Of a stretch of DNA of 64,000 nucleotides, positions 1 to 56,200 are shown in pieces. A model generated the notes under the pieces. That model made no database searches and was not told the DNA's origin. It was given only the letters and a program-made list of their open reading frames with translations. The position numbers were made by a program, and so were the translations under genes. Origin of the DNA: Macrobrachium rosenbergii (lineage: Eukaryota; Arthropoda; Malacostraca; Decapoda; Palaemonidae); the NCBI RefSeq assembly GCF_040412425.1, contig NC_089784.1:40089070-40153069 (forward strand), written 5' to 3'. Position 1 is the stretch's first letter. Each line of letters begins with the position of its first letter.

Positions 1-2103
1 ACCCTACCACTCTAGCAAACTGAAGTAAAAAAGAAAAAACAACATGGACTTTAACCCCTCAAGTATTTACAGACAAGAACATACCAAAAAATTAGAAATA
101 AACACAAATTTCGTCATACAAACCCACTTTCTGAACGCCACCACATCCTTGGCATTGCTGAGTGGTGAGTCTCACTTTAGGGCTGATGTCCAGACACCTT
201 TCGACACCAGCTTTACAATTGGAGACAGGTAACATGGATGGAAGGTCCCTAATCACCTGTATGATGAAGAAGTCGGATTTCCAGGCCTCGAGTTTGCACC
301 TTGCTACCGTTAGGCACAACAGGTAGCTCTGGGTTCTTTTTTCTCCATGCTTGCTTAGGTTTAAGCATGGAGAAAGGTTTCTTTCCTGGAAGTTAGCCTC
401 CCCTTATGTCTTTACTGTAACGCCATTTTGCCCATTAGTATGTAAACAGCAGGTGGATTTCTGCTTTTTCTTGGAGAGATCTGGGACTTCTGATATGTCC
501 ATGCCAATTAATATCCGGACCTGCTTGCTCTGTAGTTCGAGGTCCTAAGAGATTTTCTCTCTAGTTAAACTTCGTATCCTGCTGTTCTTAGTCTGGTATA
601 TCAGATGTTTTCCAGCCTCTCCCCTGACAAGAGGGTTCTTTCTTTGCTCTCCATCAGAGTTCTTGGATGCTTCCGTTCCTTGAGTGGTTGTCAACAAGAC
701 TAGAATCATCTCGAATTATTGGTGTTGGAGACGAAGTATCTCTTTGGCCAAAGCTGTTTGTCAGCAGGTTGCGGTGTTTTGCTCTCGTACTTTTGCTATG
801 AAGCTTCTTTCTACCCTGGTTTTTGCAAGGCGTGGTCAACCCTCAACCAGGGTTTGGTTCTAGGAGTAGATATCTCCTTTTTGAGGGAGATCTTTTTTAC
901 TCCTGAAAAGGTTCAACAGCCTTTCTCTCTTGAGAATTCAAACCTGTATGAGTCTTTTCAAGGTTTGTCAGACATAATCTGGGCTTTCATATGTATGGCA
1001 CTTGGGAGATTGGAGATTTGTTTGTTCAGACTTTTCCTGAATTTTGCAATGAGATTCAGAACTGTCAGTCACGTCAGTTTGAACCTTTCTCATTATCCTC
1101 ACTGAAGGACTTTTCAGTAGTGATTCTTGCGAGATACTACTGAGTTGTGTTTGAGTGCTGCAGTACTATCTTGACAGAAATCAACGCCTCAGATTTGTAT
1201 GTCAACAACTCTTCAGATAGGACTAACAGAGTTAAGGAAGTTTTCCCATTACACTTACCTCCTGACTTTGTAAGTCGATCCATGGGCATTATCTCTTCCA
1301 GTGTGGAAGGAGAATTGAAGCCCAGATAAGATCTCATGATAGTAGGGGCATCACCCTATACTTTGCACTCAGTGGGAACTTGTCAGCTTTCAGATACGGT
1401 GTTATTTACGGAGAGATGATCAGGTATGATCTCCCGCACATTGTTTTACCTGTAGAATGTTGCCCACTAGCCTAGGACATGCTTTGCATGGACTGGTGGT
1501 GGTTGTTCAGTGGGTTGGATAGTGAGCCCAGCTCACCTATGGGACATGTAACACCTTGTCCAGCATCCTGTTGGCAGAAGACAGGTTAGGACTGACTGGC
1601 TCTCTCATTTTCTTTGTTACTTTCTGGTAAATGGAGGGTTAGTGTGCCATTCCATATACTGTACAAGCTGGACAAATGTGAGAGCAGGTTAGCTTTCTGA
1701 CTGAGTACCAGTCTTTTCATTGGCAATGAAGGGGTGCAAGTTCCCTCTCTCGCTTTGCAGGGGGAGAGAAGGACAGACAATAAAGCAAGCTCATTAATCG
1801 TATTTACCTGTTTTATTGTCTCTGACCCTTCAGTGTGTGTTCTTATAGCCTGATTGAGTAATGGCATACAAAGCCTCTACTTAATAGTCCAGAAGTCTAG
1901 CATCTGCTACATCCATATGTGCAGTACACTATAGATGTGGGGTCCCTTCCTCTGCTCCTAAATGGACCAGGAAGGTACACCCCAGGGTGGGCGATTCTAC
2001 CAGTCAGTTCAGAGAGTACCGAGATTCCTCCCCCCAAACGGGTAAGTCTCCTGTGTAAAGAATGAAGGTTTGTATTATTGTTGAAAGAAAGAAAATTATA
2101 AAA
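1..2103. other. non-genic stretch, probably intronic
   Basis: No host exon is recognisable here. Since the first visible HSD17B4 exon starts at 2422 with a splice acceptor, this stretch is presumably intron of that gene. Reading frames are short and carry no family motif I know. The sequence between about 350 and 1340 is less AT-rich than its surroundings and may be an old retroelement relic, but I could not assign it. Confidence 0.4.
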
Positions 2104-2348
2104 GTAATTTGTATTTTTCCTAACATACAAACCTGAAGTTCTTCACATTAATGGCCCACCTCAGCCACCCTTCACTCTGGTACCTGGGCTGGAAGGCTAA
2201 GTGGAGTGCAGACCAACAGGTGAACAGGGCTTCACCCTGCCTGTTGGTAGTTAACTATTAGTTTGAATGGCCATGGTAGCTCACATTCACAAGCTAAATC
2301 CCTACACAGAGAGCTTCTGGTTTGTATGTTAGGAAAAATACAAATTAC
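2104..2348. mobile_element. MITE with 30-bp perfect terminal inverted repeats
   Basis: The first 30 bases (2104-2133) are the exact reverse complement of the last 30 (2319-2348). The element is 245 bp, with no coding capacity, and ends about 75 bp before an HSD17B4 exon. A diverged copy of the terminus appears near 27890-27920 (core GGTTTGTATG). The perfect arms suggest recent activity; the superfamily is unknown. Confidence 0.75.
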
Positions 2349-2421
2349 TGTTAAAATTGAATTTGGTTAAAGCTATGTTTACACATTACCAGTTTTTCAA
2401 TTTCCATAATCTCATTTTCAG

Positions 2422-45902
<43,481 letters not shown>

Positions 45903-45923
45903 AAAGGATATATTTCAAAGTAT

Positions 45924-45929
45924 AATAAA
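45924..45929 (+). terminator. HSD17B4: polyadenylation signal of HSD17B4
   Basis: AATAAA 22 bases after the stop codon, followed by T-rich and TG sequence. Later AATAAA hexamers (for example near 46278 and 46301) could give longer 3' UTRs. Confidence 0.55.
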
Positions 45930-46207
45930 TTTTTTGTATGTAATAGTGATTGTAATATTGGTAGAAAAATACTCATTCCACTATAATGAAGTTTATTTTT
46001 CTTAGATGGAAAAGGATCCTTTTCTAGTGAATTGTGTAATAATTGTGGAATATATATAGTTTACGTGTAATCATTCACTTGTAGGGAGAGAAAAATTGAG
46101 ACTTACTCTTATATATCTTAATATGTATATCTTCAGACTATTTTTCTAAATATATAGTTATAGTTTATATGTTTTAATGTGGTTTATAAAGATTCAGTGG
46201 CCTTTAT

Positions 46208-47022
46208 GTAAATTTATAAACATCTTGCAAACCAAATTTTTATGCATTGCAAAAATAAGTTCTTGGTACCTTGCATAATAAACATGCTATATAAGCAATA
46301 AACTAGGGATCATTAGAAAGGCAATTCAAGCCATTGCACAGTAAATCACAGTGTTATTTTTGCAGGATGGGTATACCGGTATACCGTATTTAGCAAGTTT
46401 CCTATTTACAGTGTGGACCCAAACGACAGTTCATCTATGCCTTTATCCAGATTTAACTTTACTAACATTCTTGAGATAAAAGTGTTGTAATGTGCATAAT
46501 GCTCTCAATATCAGGACAGTGTTAGCTGCAAAATTATTTAAATTGAGCTGTCATCTGTCCTTTTTCACAACATGGTTACACTAGCAATAGGTGCATTCCT
46601 ATGTAAATTTATAGGAGTGCACCTATTGCTAGTGTAACCATGCTGTGAAAAAGGACAGATGACAGCTCAATTTAAATAATTTTGCTGCTAACACTGTCCT
46701 AATATTGAGAGCATTATGCACATTACAACACTTTTATTTCAAGAATGTTAGTCAAGTTAAGTTTGGATAAAGGCGTCGATGAACTATCGTTTGGGTCTAC
46801 ACTGTAAATAGGAAACTTTCTAAATATGGTTTTATACCCATCCTGCAAAAATAACATTGTGATTTGCTGTGCAATGGTTTGAATTGCCTTTCTAATGATC
46901 CCTAGTTTATTGCTTTATAATGCATGTTTATTATGCAAGGTGCCAAGAACTTATTTTTGCAATGCTTTAAAATTTGATTTTTAAAAATTTGATTTGCAAG
47001 ATGTTTTTCATTAAATTTAGAA
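46208..47022. repeat. large palindrome, ~400-bp arms
   Basis: 46208-46601 is the imperfect reverse complement of 46612-47022, with a loop of about 10 bases (TGTAAATTTA). Matching pairs include GGATCATTAGAAAGGCAATT / AATTGCCTTTCTAATGATCC and ATGCACATTACAACACTTTT / its left-arm partner. Identity looks above 90 per cent near the centre, lower outside. It lies 0.3 kb after the HSD17B4 stop. No TIR of a known family is seen. Confidence 0.85.
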
Positions 47023-49515
47023 ATGGTTTTATATTTTGGAGAACTTTATTAACTTGTCACTTTGGCCTTAAAATTTTTATTTTCTCTTTTTGAACCTAAA
47101 AGCAATTTTTTTATTTTGCATTTTTAATGAATCAATAGAGTAAAACAGTTTTTTTAAAATTTTAGAAAAAAATTAGTATCCCAACCTGAAAACAAAGTAA
47201 CACAGACTATATAAAGCAATCAATAAAAATCTCTGATCCATTTTCTTTACACATTTTAATGCAAAATAGCTTGCTTTAATAATTAAAGATACAAACTCAT
47301 ATTATTAGAAAGCAAAGTTTTTTTGTATGGGAAGAAATTAAATGGGTATCTCTTAATACTTTATGTATAGCAAATGTTTCTTTATAACAAAGAATAGAAA
47401 TCTGTGCAAGAACAGGTTTCATTTTGTTTTAACAGTATGTTTCATTTCCATCAATTTCATTTTCGTTTTTAACATAGTATGATGAATTACAACTACTCAT
47501 CCATCGTATGATGAATTACAACTACTCATCCATCAAATGACACCAAAATGAAGATCAGAGTGTGGAAAATAATTCACACTATCCACTGAAAAGATATAAT
47601 GCAAAATATATACACTGAGTGGGGTGCTAAGCAGTCGAGATGTTATTACAAACTAAAAAATTTATATGCATTGCATTTCATACAAGAGGATTGTTCAGTA
47701 TTAGCATTAAAACCATTTTAACACCACTAAACCACCTAGAGATATTGGAGATTATGTAAATTTCACTTTGTGTAGTTCTTTTTCGGTAAAGATTGCACTT
47801 ATGTTGGTATTAGATTCATTATAATTCAGCTCACACAGATCACTAAATACAATCTTAAAATTATAATGGACAACTCTGTAAGGTAAATTACCAAGGAACA
47901 TGTTGCATTGTAACAGTGTAAACAAATGGTAATTTTTGGAGAGAAAAATTGACTATCTGGAAAGGCAGTTAAATCATAAGATTGTGTTATTGGGTATCAT
48001 TATAATTATGCACCTGTATGTATAAAACAGGTAAATGAGGTTTATTATTCTAATAGAAATTTAGGTTTGAATACCACTGATATATATAGCTCAACAATGT
48101 AAAGACATATAATATACCGCTTGGACCAAAACTACACATTGAAAGTAATATAGGACTGCTTACAAGATTTTTTCTCACTTTTCATTTGTACTGACACTTT
48201 TTTTGTTATCCATATAATACAGTATATGATTTATAAATATTTTGAAAGTTTTAGTGCTTTATAATCAAATTCTAGTATTTTCAAGTTTTGGTCCATTTTG
48301 ATTTCAAATATCCTTAAAATTTCCATCTAGTTATTTTCATAAGGAAAGTTTTGAAAATTTCTTGAAGCAAGTCAGTCTTTCAAGAGTACATTATGGTCAA
48401 TACTGTCTACACTTGCCATACAGAATATAAGTGAAAAAAGACTTTCAAGGTAATTTTCTTTCACCTAACAGTATGCTTACCACATATGCTCAATTCTGTT
48501 CTGTGAAAAAATTCATATTGTTTTTAACGCATTTATAACTAACCGCTTTTGCTTATACATACTGTACATGATTATTATTATGTTGTTTACCCAGATCATG
48601 GAGCTAATTCATTTGGCTTAGGTGAAAATAATCACTCTTTATAGTGATTACTCTGAAAGTGCTGTATGGTTGCTATAATCAAAGTGCCTCAGAGTATTGA
48701 AAACTTGAGAGATATATGTATTAAGCATTTACTAGTCAGCTGAAACTTTATTTTCTAGCTGTCAATTGTACATTTGTTTGTATGACCAACATGTAAAAAA
48801 TCCATTCATTCAGCAAGTTAGTAATAATAAAAAATTTAATAAAAGTGTGTATTTAATTAGAGCTGAATTTGGTTGAATTAACTTTATATTCAAGAGCTGA
48901 ATTTGGTTGAAGTAACTTTATATTCAAATTTATTCACAAGTGAAGTAGCCATTTCGGAAATTGATTAAAGTAGTTGTGTATGCCACTCAACTTTTTAATA
49001 ATAGATTACCTCCTAATCAATTTCCCAAGTGCCTGCTTCAACTTATGAATAAATTTCAATACTATAAAGTTTTCTTCAACAAAATTCAGCTCAATAAAGA
49101 AATAAATTTTAATAATATTTTTAATGGCCAACTGACTGGGTCGAGTTTCCATGTTGGTCATGTAAATAAGCATACAGCTTAAAAATAAATTGCAGCCTAT
49201 GAAATAATAAAACCAAACTTTTATAAATGAACAGCAGCAAGTTAAAATTTGCTCATAGGCAGTTATTCTTTCATTTATACATACACCCAGTTTTTAGAAC
49301 CAATGAAACCACTGAACAAACTAATATAAGAAATGTTAGCTTGCATACTTTAACAAACTGGATTTAGCAATCTTTTCTTACATAGCCCATTTTCAAGAAT
49401 TTTCCATATTTTTTTTTATTTCCACATTTCCTATAAAATCTGTAGGGAAGTACTGCCATGCTGATGTTCCAAAGACCAATTTCACTGTCAAATTTTGATT
49501 TCTATACCTAAAAAA
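47023..49515. other. intergenic stretch between convergent genes
   Basis: AT-rich with no gene. Short tandem duplications: GTATGATGAATTACAACTAC with ten more bases, twice at about 47477-47534; and AAGAGCTGAATTTGGTTGAA-type units of about 34-36 bases, twice at 48860-48928. The right part is the 3' UTR of the - strand gene; a - strand AATAAA lies at 49415-49420. Confidence 0.5.
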
Positions 49516-50298
49516 TTAAATTACTAACTCATCATCATCAGATTCTACCTTGTCAAATATTGGTACAGGTGGTGGTGCATACATGGGTAGCTCCATACTA
49601 GAATATTTGTTTTGCAGTGGAACTCCATTATGACCAAGTGCTTGCTCATCATTGTCAACTGATTCATTAAATCTAGGTAAATTATTCTCCTCCAGGGTAT
49701 GAGCCAACCTGGTATCAGTGGATGAATTTTGCAAACTGGAGGTGGAAGGGTTATTTTCAGATTGGGAATATTCAGTATCAATAGTTGATGAGTTGGTATT
49801 TGGAGCATGATCATCTGATTTCAGATATCCTTCTGGAGGTGGCAACTGACATGGATGGGGCAAACTGGTTTCAGTGGGCAAACTGTTATTCAGTACCTCT
49901 TCATTTGGATGAATACATACTTCAGCAGGTGGCGCATCTTTATCAGATGTTGGAAAATCATGGTGGTCTAAATTATTAAGTTGATTTTCTTGGTGGTTTA
50001 AGTTTACAAATGAGTCAGCAGGAGAAATTTTGCAGTCATTAGGTACTTCACCACAGTGCTCTGAATGACCATCAGTGGAACCACTGGCATCCCCAAAATC
50101 AAGAGTTTCTGAATGGGCAACATACAGTGCAGCAGGTCGCCTTCTGTAGGAGTCATACGTTGAATATACTTCCGAAGTATTCAAATTGTTAGCTTTCTGT
50201 GCATTATTCTGGTCAGTCAGATTCTCAGGAGTCGTTATTGTTCTTGGGTTTCGGAAAGTAGACAACCTATTCTCTTGTGGCAAATTGTATTTGTCATG
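49516..50298 (-). CDS. membrane protein, last exon (cytoplasmic tail)
   Basis: The acceptor TTCTTGACAG lies just above 50298 (- strand); the stop TAA is at 49518-49516. It has 260 codons starting HDKYNLPQENRL. The long uninterrupted frame, acidic C-terminus and phase-0 join to the exon at 55699 support it. The apparent start at 50283 is an internal TTG, not a real start. Confidence 0.8.
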   Translation of the reverse strand, partial: HDKYNLPQENRLSTFRNPRTITTPENLTDQNNAQKANNLNTSEVYSTYDSYRRRPAALYVAHSETLDFGDASGSTDGHSEHCGEVPNDCKISPADSFVNLNHQENQLNNLDHHDFPTSDKDAPPAEVCIHPNEEVLNNSLPTETSLPHPCQLPPPEGYLKSDDHAPNTNSSTIDTEYSQSENNPSTSSLQNSSTDTRLAHTLEENNLPRFNESVDNDEQALGHNGVPLQNKYSSMELPMYAPPPVPIFDKVESDDDELVI

Positions 50299-53200
50299 CT
50301 GTCAAGAAAAGAGAAAATTAAAAGATGAAATTATCAATTATGGATAATTCAAATTATAAAAGGACTACACATAAGATTAGGGCATACTACATATTAAAAG
50401 TAAAATCAGTTATTCAAGTCTCATTTAAATGCTGTTATGTTCATTTGTGTAAATATGGCTAGCTATATGAATGTTAAGAATACATAGGGCTGGCACTATG
50501 ACATTTAAGAATCATAATTCAGTGGTCTCCTTAACCTTTTTGTTTCACCACAAACCCATCAGATCCTTTACCCAGCCTTTTAAGCATCTTTGCAATTCAG
50601 ACACTATAAAATAAGAACATTTCTAGTTGTACTAGGCTGAATTTAGAGACCCTAAAGTTCCTGGGTCTGACAGGAACCTGAGGATAGGTTCAGTTTTCAC
50701 ACTGTACTCCACACCACAATGCATTAATTTCTTAGTGAGTGCACCAAGTAGAAGGAACAAAATGATTAACCAATAGCTAGAATGGTTATTAGAGTAAATG
50801 TCCAAACACAAATAACACAAATATTGGTAATAAAAGAGATATCTAGCATGTTCAGGTAAACAAAAGACATACTAGACAGTGGTAAACAAAATATAACAAA
50901 AATAGAAGTTAGGACAACTTCATAAGGAAGAAGGGTCAAACTTTCAGAAATCTAAAGAAAGAGATGTTATAAATAAAGGTCTAGAAAACAGTGACATATC
51001 ATAAACAGATGTAAGAGGAGACCCAAACATAGGTCTAAGGGAAGATGAAAGTAGCCTAGTAGACTTCAGACCATTCAGGTCTCACATAAGTCAACAGGCA
51101 AGCAAAAAACAAGGGTTTGTTATTGGCTACTTCTGCCCAAAGGAACAAATCAGACATTAATGGGACTTTTCCATGTGAACAATCCCATCTCCAGCTAGGT
51201 CCATAGGGCGACAGTACAGAATGCGACAACTGTAGGAAGTGGTATGCGCGCACAGGCTTGAATAAGACTCATATATGAAAGGGTTATATTCTTTCTGCAG
51301 CAGTTGCGAAATCAATTAAATGACAGAAAAGATGAAAGGGTTATGTTATTTCTGCACCAGTTGCTTTGAGGTGGTAAGAGAGAAAACGATGATAGCAATA
51401 ATCAAATCAAAACTTAGGCTTGAAATGTAAGCAAGGTTCTTGGGAAAAACTTAAAATAAATCAGGAGGATGTAAATACTGTACAATTAAAAAATTTACTG
51501 AAAAAAATCCAGTATTATCCAGAACTTCAAGAAAATATGGTTGTGAATTATATATGAAAAAAAGTGATAAATTAAGCTGGAAGATGAACTAAACACATTT
51601 TGACAAAGAAAAAACCTATTTTTGGTAGCCACCGTGGGTCCTTGAGGGAGTTTAACTCTCGTGGTCCCCCTAGGCTCCATAAGACAGACCAACTAATCTC
51701 AAAGAACTCTCTTATAGCTGGTCTTCATCAGAATAGGGCTTGTTGGCACAGTTATAGAATATAAAGGACTCTGGACAAAAGGGGCTCCATTTCCTGTCCA
51801 AGGCAACTGCCTTGGTTTTCCCTTCATCCTAACTGCACAGCTGTTACAAAAGCGCATATGTCAGCTTTTCTTATTACACACCAGGTCTGTGCAAGACAAA
51901 TGTTCACCCCAGGCCTTTTCATCAGGGAAGGTGTGATAGTCTCGCAGAGGCTACCAAAAATAAGTTTTTCCTACATCAAAACCTGTTTTTTGATAGCGTA
52001 GCCACTGCTCATTCTCAAACAAGCTTATAATAGAAACTGACAGGTGACGAAATGGCTTAGCTCCTAATAAATATATCCCAACAACCAAGATAAATTTTTA
52101 GTCCAAAGTAGCCTATAGTCACAGGTTATCAACCATTTGCTTTATTTCAGATATCCATTGGGGTTTGGCAATAAAGAACAGGAAACAACACATGAACCTA
52201 TACATGTATTATCCTTTATGGTTCTAAAGTGACAAAATGTATGTTGGGTCTGGCTACAGGATTATTGTCCCTTACCCGACATTATCTCAGCATAACCCCT
52301 CTCTCATGGCAATATTATTTCGGGAATTTTTAAATTAAGGTAAGTCAGTTTATCAACCGTTTTCTTTATTCTGGATACCCATCAAGGTTTTGCAATAAAG
52401 AACAGGAGACAGAGCACAAACCTATGTATGTATTAACCCTTGTGATTCTAAATGACTCGCCTAATTATGTCGGGCTTGGCTGCAGGATGATTGCGCTTTA
52501 CCTGCTTTAGGAATGCTAACTCTAGTATCCACCTCGTAGATAGAGTGATTTGTGGCGGCAGGTTTCTGTTTCCTGACATTAGCAGTTATGACTTGGAGCA
52601 ACAAAGGATGGTCTCGCTAGTCAATTTTTCATAAGTTGTAGGTTAACAGAGAACTTTTTGCTATCACAAATGATCCTTGATCATTTTTTCCCCGCTGAGA
52701 ACAACAAGATTTGCTGAACAGTAGCACCAATATGCAGTAAATATGCCACCCTGTTGAATTTCTCAGTTCGAGGTCTTGTATTCCTCCCTCCGATGGACTG
52801 TGGAATAGTCTCCCTAAGGATGTTGTGAAATTAGAACCCCAAAAGCTGGGCAGACAAAGTACAGTATTCAAGGGTACCCTCTAACTGGAATGACAATGAC
52901 AATTTTCCAGCTGACATAGTATACCAGCCACCCATATCCTATTTATTATTTTTAAAAGATTTTCAAAAGAAAAGACCTTTGCATTTTCTGGCAGGTGCTT
53001 TAGCATAACACATTACATATACTGTATTTTCTCTATGGATAGTGGCCTCAATTGAAGGCAAGAGTATCTAAATTCTTTAAGAGAAAACTTTATTGCCTTG
53101 CCATTAAGAGCTGAAATCCACGGAAATCTGAGATTCAAGAATTATTTGAAACTGTAAAAAAATTTTTTAAGCTCTCAATACTTAAAAATGGTTTTTACGC

Positions 53201-56200
53201 CTCAGCACTGAAAAAAAGTAAATAAGTAAATACGAAAGTATTACTGTAGCTGGAACGCATCCACTGATATCAACAGGTGAGCAGTGTGTGTGTGACGCAA
53301 CCATTAGAGTGGCAGCGCAACATGAACCTCCTAGAACATAGGCCTACAATGAGAAGTGACAATGAAATTATCTTGAAACCATTGATATTTGTTAGAGGAA
53401 TATTTGAATTTTCATACAAATAAAATTATTTAAGTTATATTTCTTAAGTTCTTCAAAAATTATGGCTTACTAGCAAATATACGCCTGTGCAATTATTCTT
53501 TTGTTAAAACCAACATTTTGTTCCTAGGCCTAGGTGTGTTAGACTTCTTTACTTACTATAAATACATTATACTTAGCATTCACATCTCTATATTAACAAT
53601 TTCTGGCCAGAAAGCATAAGAAGTTATCTACATATTCTTACACTTCAAGTTACTTACAAATGAATAAATTATACGCCAAAAGCGAGCAGAAGGACTTTTA
53701 AGAAAATGATATTTCAAGCCAGTTAAAAAGCAAGTGTTCCATAGGCCTTGATGTTAATATTAATAGATATTTTGATTAATAGCCATCTTCTCCATATAAT
53801 TAAAATCACCATCATACTTCATTCTTCAAAGACTAAGTAATCTCTGCAAATAAATTCTTTAGTAACAGAGATTACATTACAGAAGGCTTAGATTATATTT
53901 TTAGGCCTATAAATCATTTTGCACCATACAGACAGCTTGAAAATAGCCTAAAACTTCAGTATTCAAAGAAAACATGTTGTAATTCATATTCCTATTTTGA
54001 AAATATTGTTATGATGACTGTTGAGCTTATTAGGTCTACTGTTATAATGCTGCAGAGGTAGTTCCATTGACTAGCCCAACCTTGTCACACCATGCCTTGA
54101 GCTAAGCAATGTAAAAAAAAAAAAAAAAAAATTAAAATCACACAAGTTACAAATTATACCAATGCATAAAAGGGATCATATTTATATGCCACAGGGAAAA
54201 TAATGCTAGCTGTGAATTTGCAAACTTGTCGACGTGTATGACATTGGAAATTAAAACAAGAAAGTTTAACACTACTTGGTAATGTTGCGTTGAGTCTGAG
54301 ATTTGGAAGATACAAAATGAATCATGTTGCCTCAGATTTGAGCATGACTGTACCAGGACAGGCTCAACAGGTAGGGAACTATCACAGTGGGCAAACACAC
54401 ACTGGGACAGAGAGTCCTTTCAAAATAAAATTATGGGTTAATCTAAGACCGATGCTTAATTCTAATTCTGTTCAATCAATGGCCAGATCTCCAGATGATT
54501 CTCTCCCCTCAAATCTTTATCTTTTCGTTATGTGGAAGGGGTGATGACTACAGGAGTTGCAGTCTTCAAGAGATTTCACATGAAGGACACGCTTTCTCCT
54601 GATGCTTATAAACTGACAGCAGCATACCAGAATGAGCTGAACCCTCAGTAACCTGTCACAATGGACACACACTGGTGCACTGCAACCATCTAAGACATAA
54701 CTTGTGCATGAAGGTGTCCAATCCTTGAACCTTTCTGTTGCTATTAAAATTTGTGGGCCACAGACTAATATTATCCTTACTGTCACCTCTCTTACTACTT
54801 CCTTAAGATGAATAACCTAATTGGTCTTTTCATATCAGAATGGAGATGAGTTCATATATGTAATCATTATGTACAGTGGTTTCTTTTACCTCCCTCTCCA
54901 TTGACTCATTACCACAAATTTCTACATGAGGGGACTCCAGGAAACCAAACCAAACCTCTTACAAGTCCCGTTGACATTTTGTCACAACTAACAACTTCTC
55001 TCACAGCTTGGCCCCAAAAATGGGTCAAAGACCGGCATCTTCCAGGAAAAGTGCATGCTCAAGGTAAATTCAAAATGATACCCAGAGGGGAAGAGTCCAG
55101 GCAGTTTGTCCCCCTTTCTTCAGTAGTCCAAAGATCAAGATAAAAGGAGAGAGGAAGAGGACAGAATGGAACCCAAATACTCCCATGGAAAGTACGAAAC
55201 ACTCTACACCCTCAGGCAGGAGAAAGGATGAGGCATTTAACTGATATATATCTTTTTAATATACAAACCCAAGTCTTGTGTGAACCATGAGACGTGGTTT
55301 TAAGGCAACAAACGTGTAGTCTTAACACCGTGTTGTTAGGGTTTAATACCATTTTGTTAAATTAAAACAACGTACAAAGTGAAGGACAAAGAGGCAGAAA
55401 GTTAATCATTAAATGAAAAATGTAGTAAAGGATTAATGTTGTTAACAATGAAAATCAGCAATCTGTCAATGAAGAAACAATCTAAAAAGGTCTGCTCAGC
55501 TGTTAACAGTACTGTAAAACATAAAGGTGGGTCACTAAAATAACTGGTGATATATGTGCCACTGTTGTCTTCTAGCCAAAAATGTGCAGTATCTAGGGAT
55601 ATTCAAAGAACACAAAAGTGGCCATGCATGAGTGATGGGGACTGGTATTGTTATGAAAAGTAGTTTTTATTGTTATGAAAAGTAGTTTTTAATCATACCT
55701 TGTTATGAGTGCAGCATTTGTATATCATGTAAGTCATGAACAAGATCAAGATGATTACTGCACAGAAGAAGATTATGATTACATAGATTGGGGTCTCCTC
55801 AAGACTTTTTAAGAAAGATGAGTCTGACCCATGTGATTCATCTTTCAGCTCTCCATAAAGTGTGAGGTTGGGTATACTACTGAAAACATCTTTCTCACTG
55901 GTCCTTCTTACAGGTGCAGTTGCATCCTCCACAGTTGAGCTCATGTTTGCTGTCAACTGTGAAATTGTAGAGGCTTCTGTAGAAGTCACTGAAAAATGTA
56001 TAATCATTAAAGCTCTTTTTACACAAAAATTACATCAGAAATACTGCTAGTGTTTCTTATGATCTGTTTATCTCAAACTGTTCAAGATTATAAATGAAGT
56101 TGTGGAATTGTGGAATGAAAACATACACTGTACCAAAAAGTGACATTTAAATTGAACATACAGAAACTACAGCAGTATTTTTTTTTTTTTACAACATGGA

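Noticed and set aside
49545..49814. Separate 89-codon - strand gene
   Set aside because: It is an out-of-frame shadow of the last exon of the membrane-protein gene.
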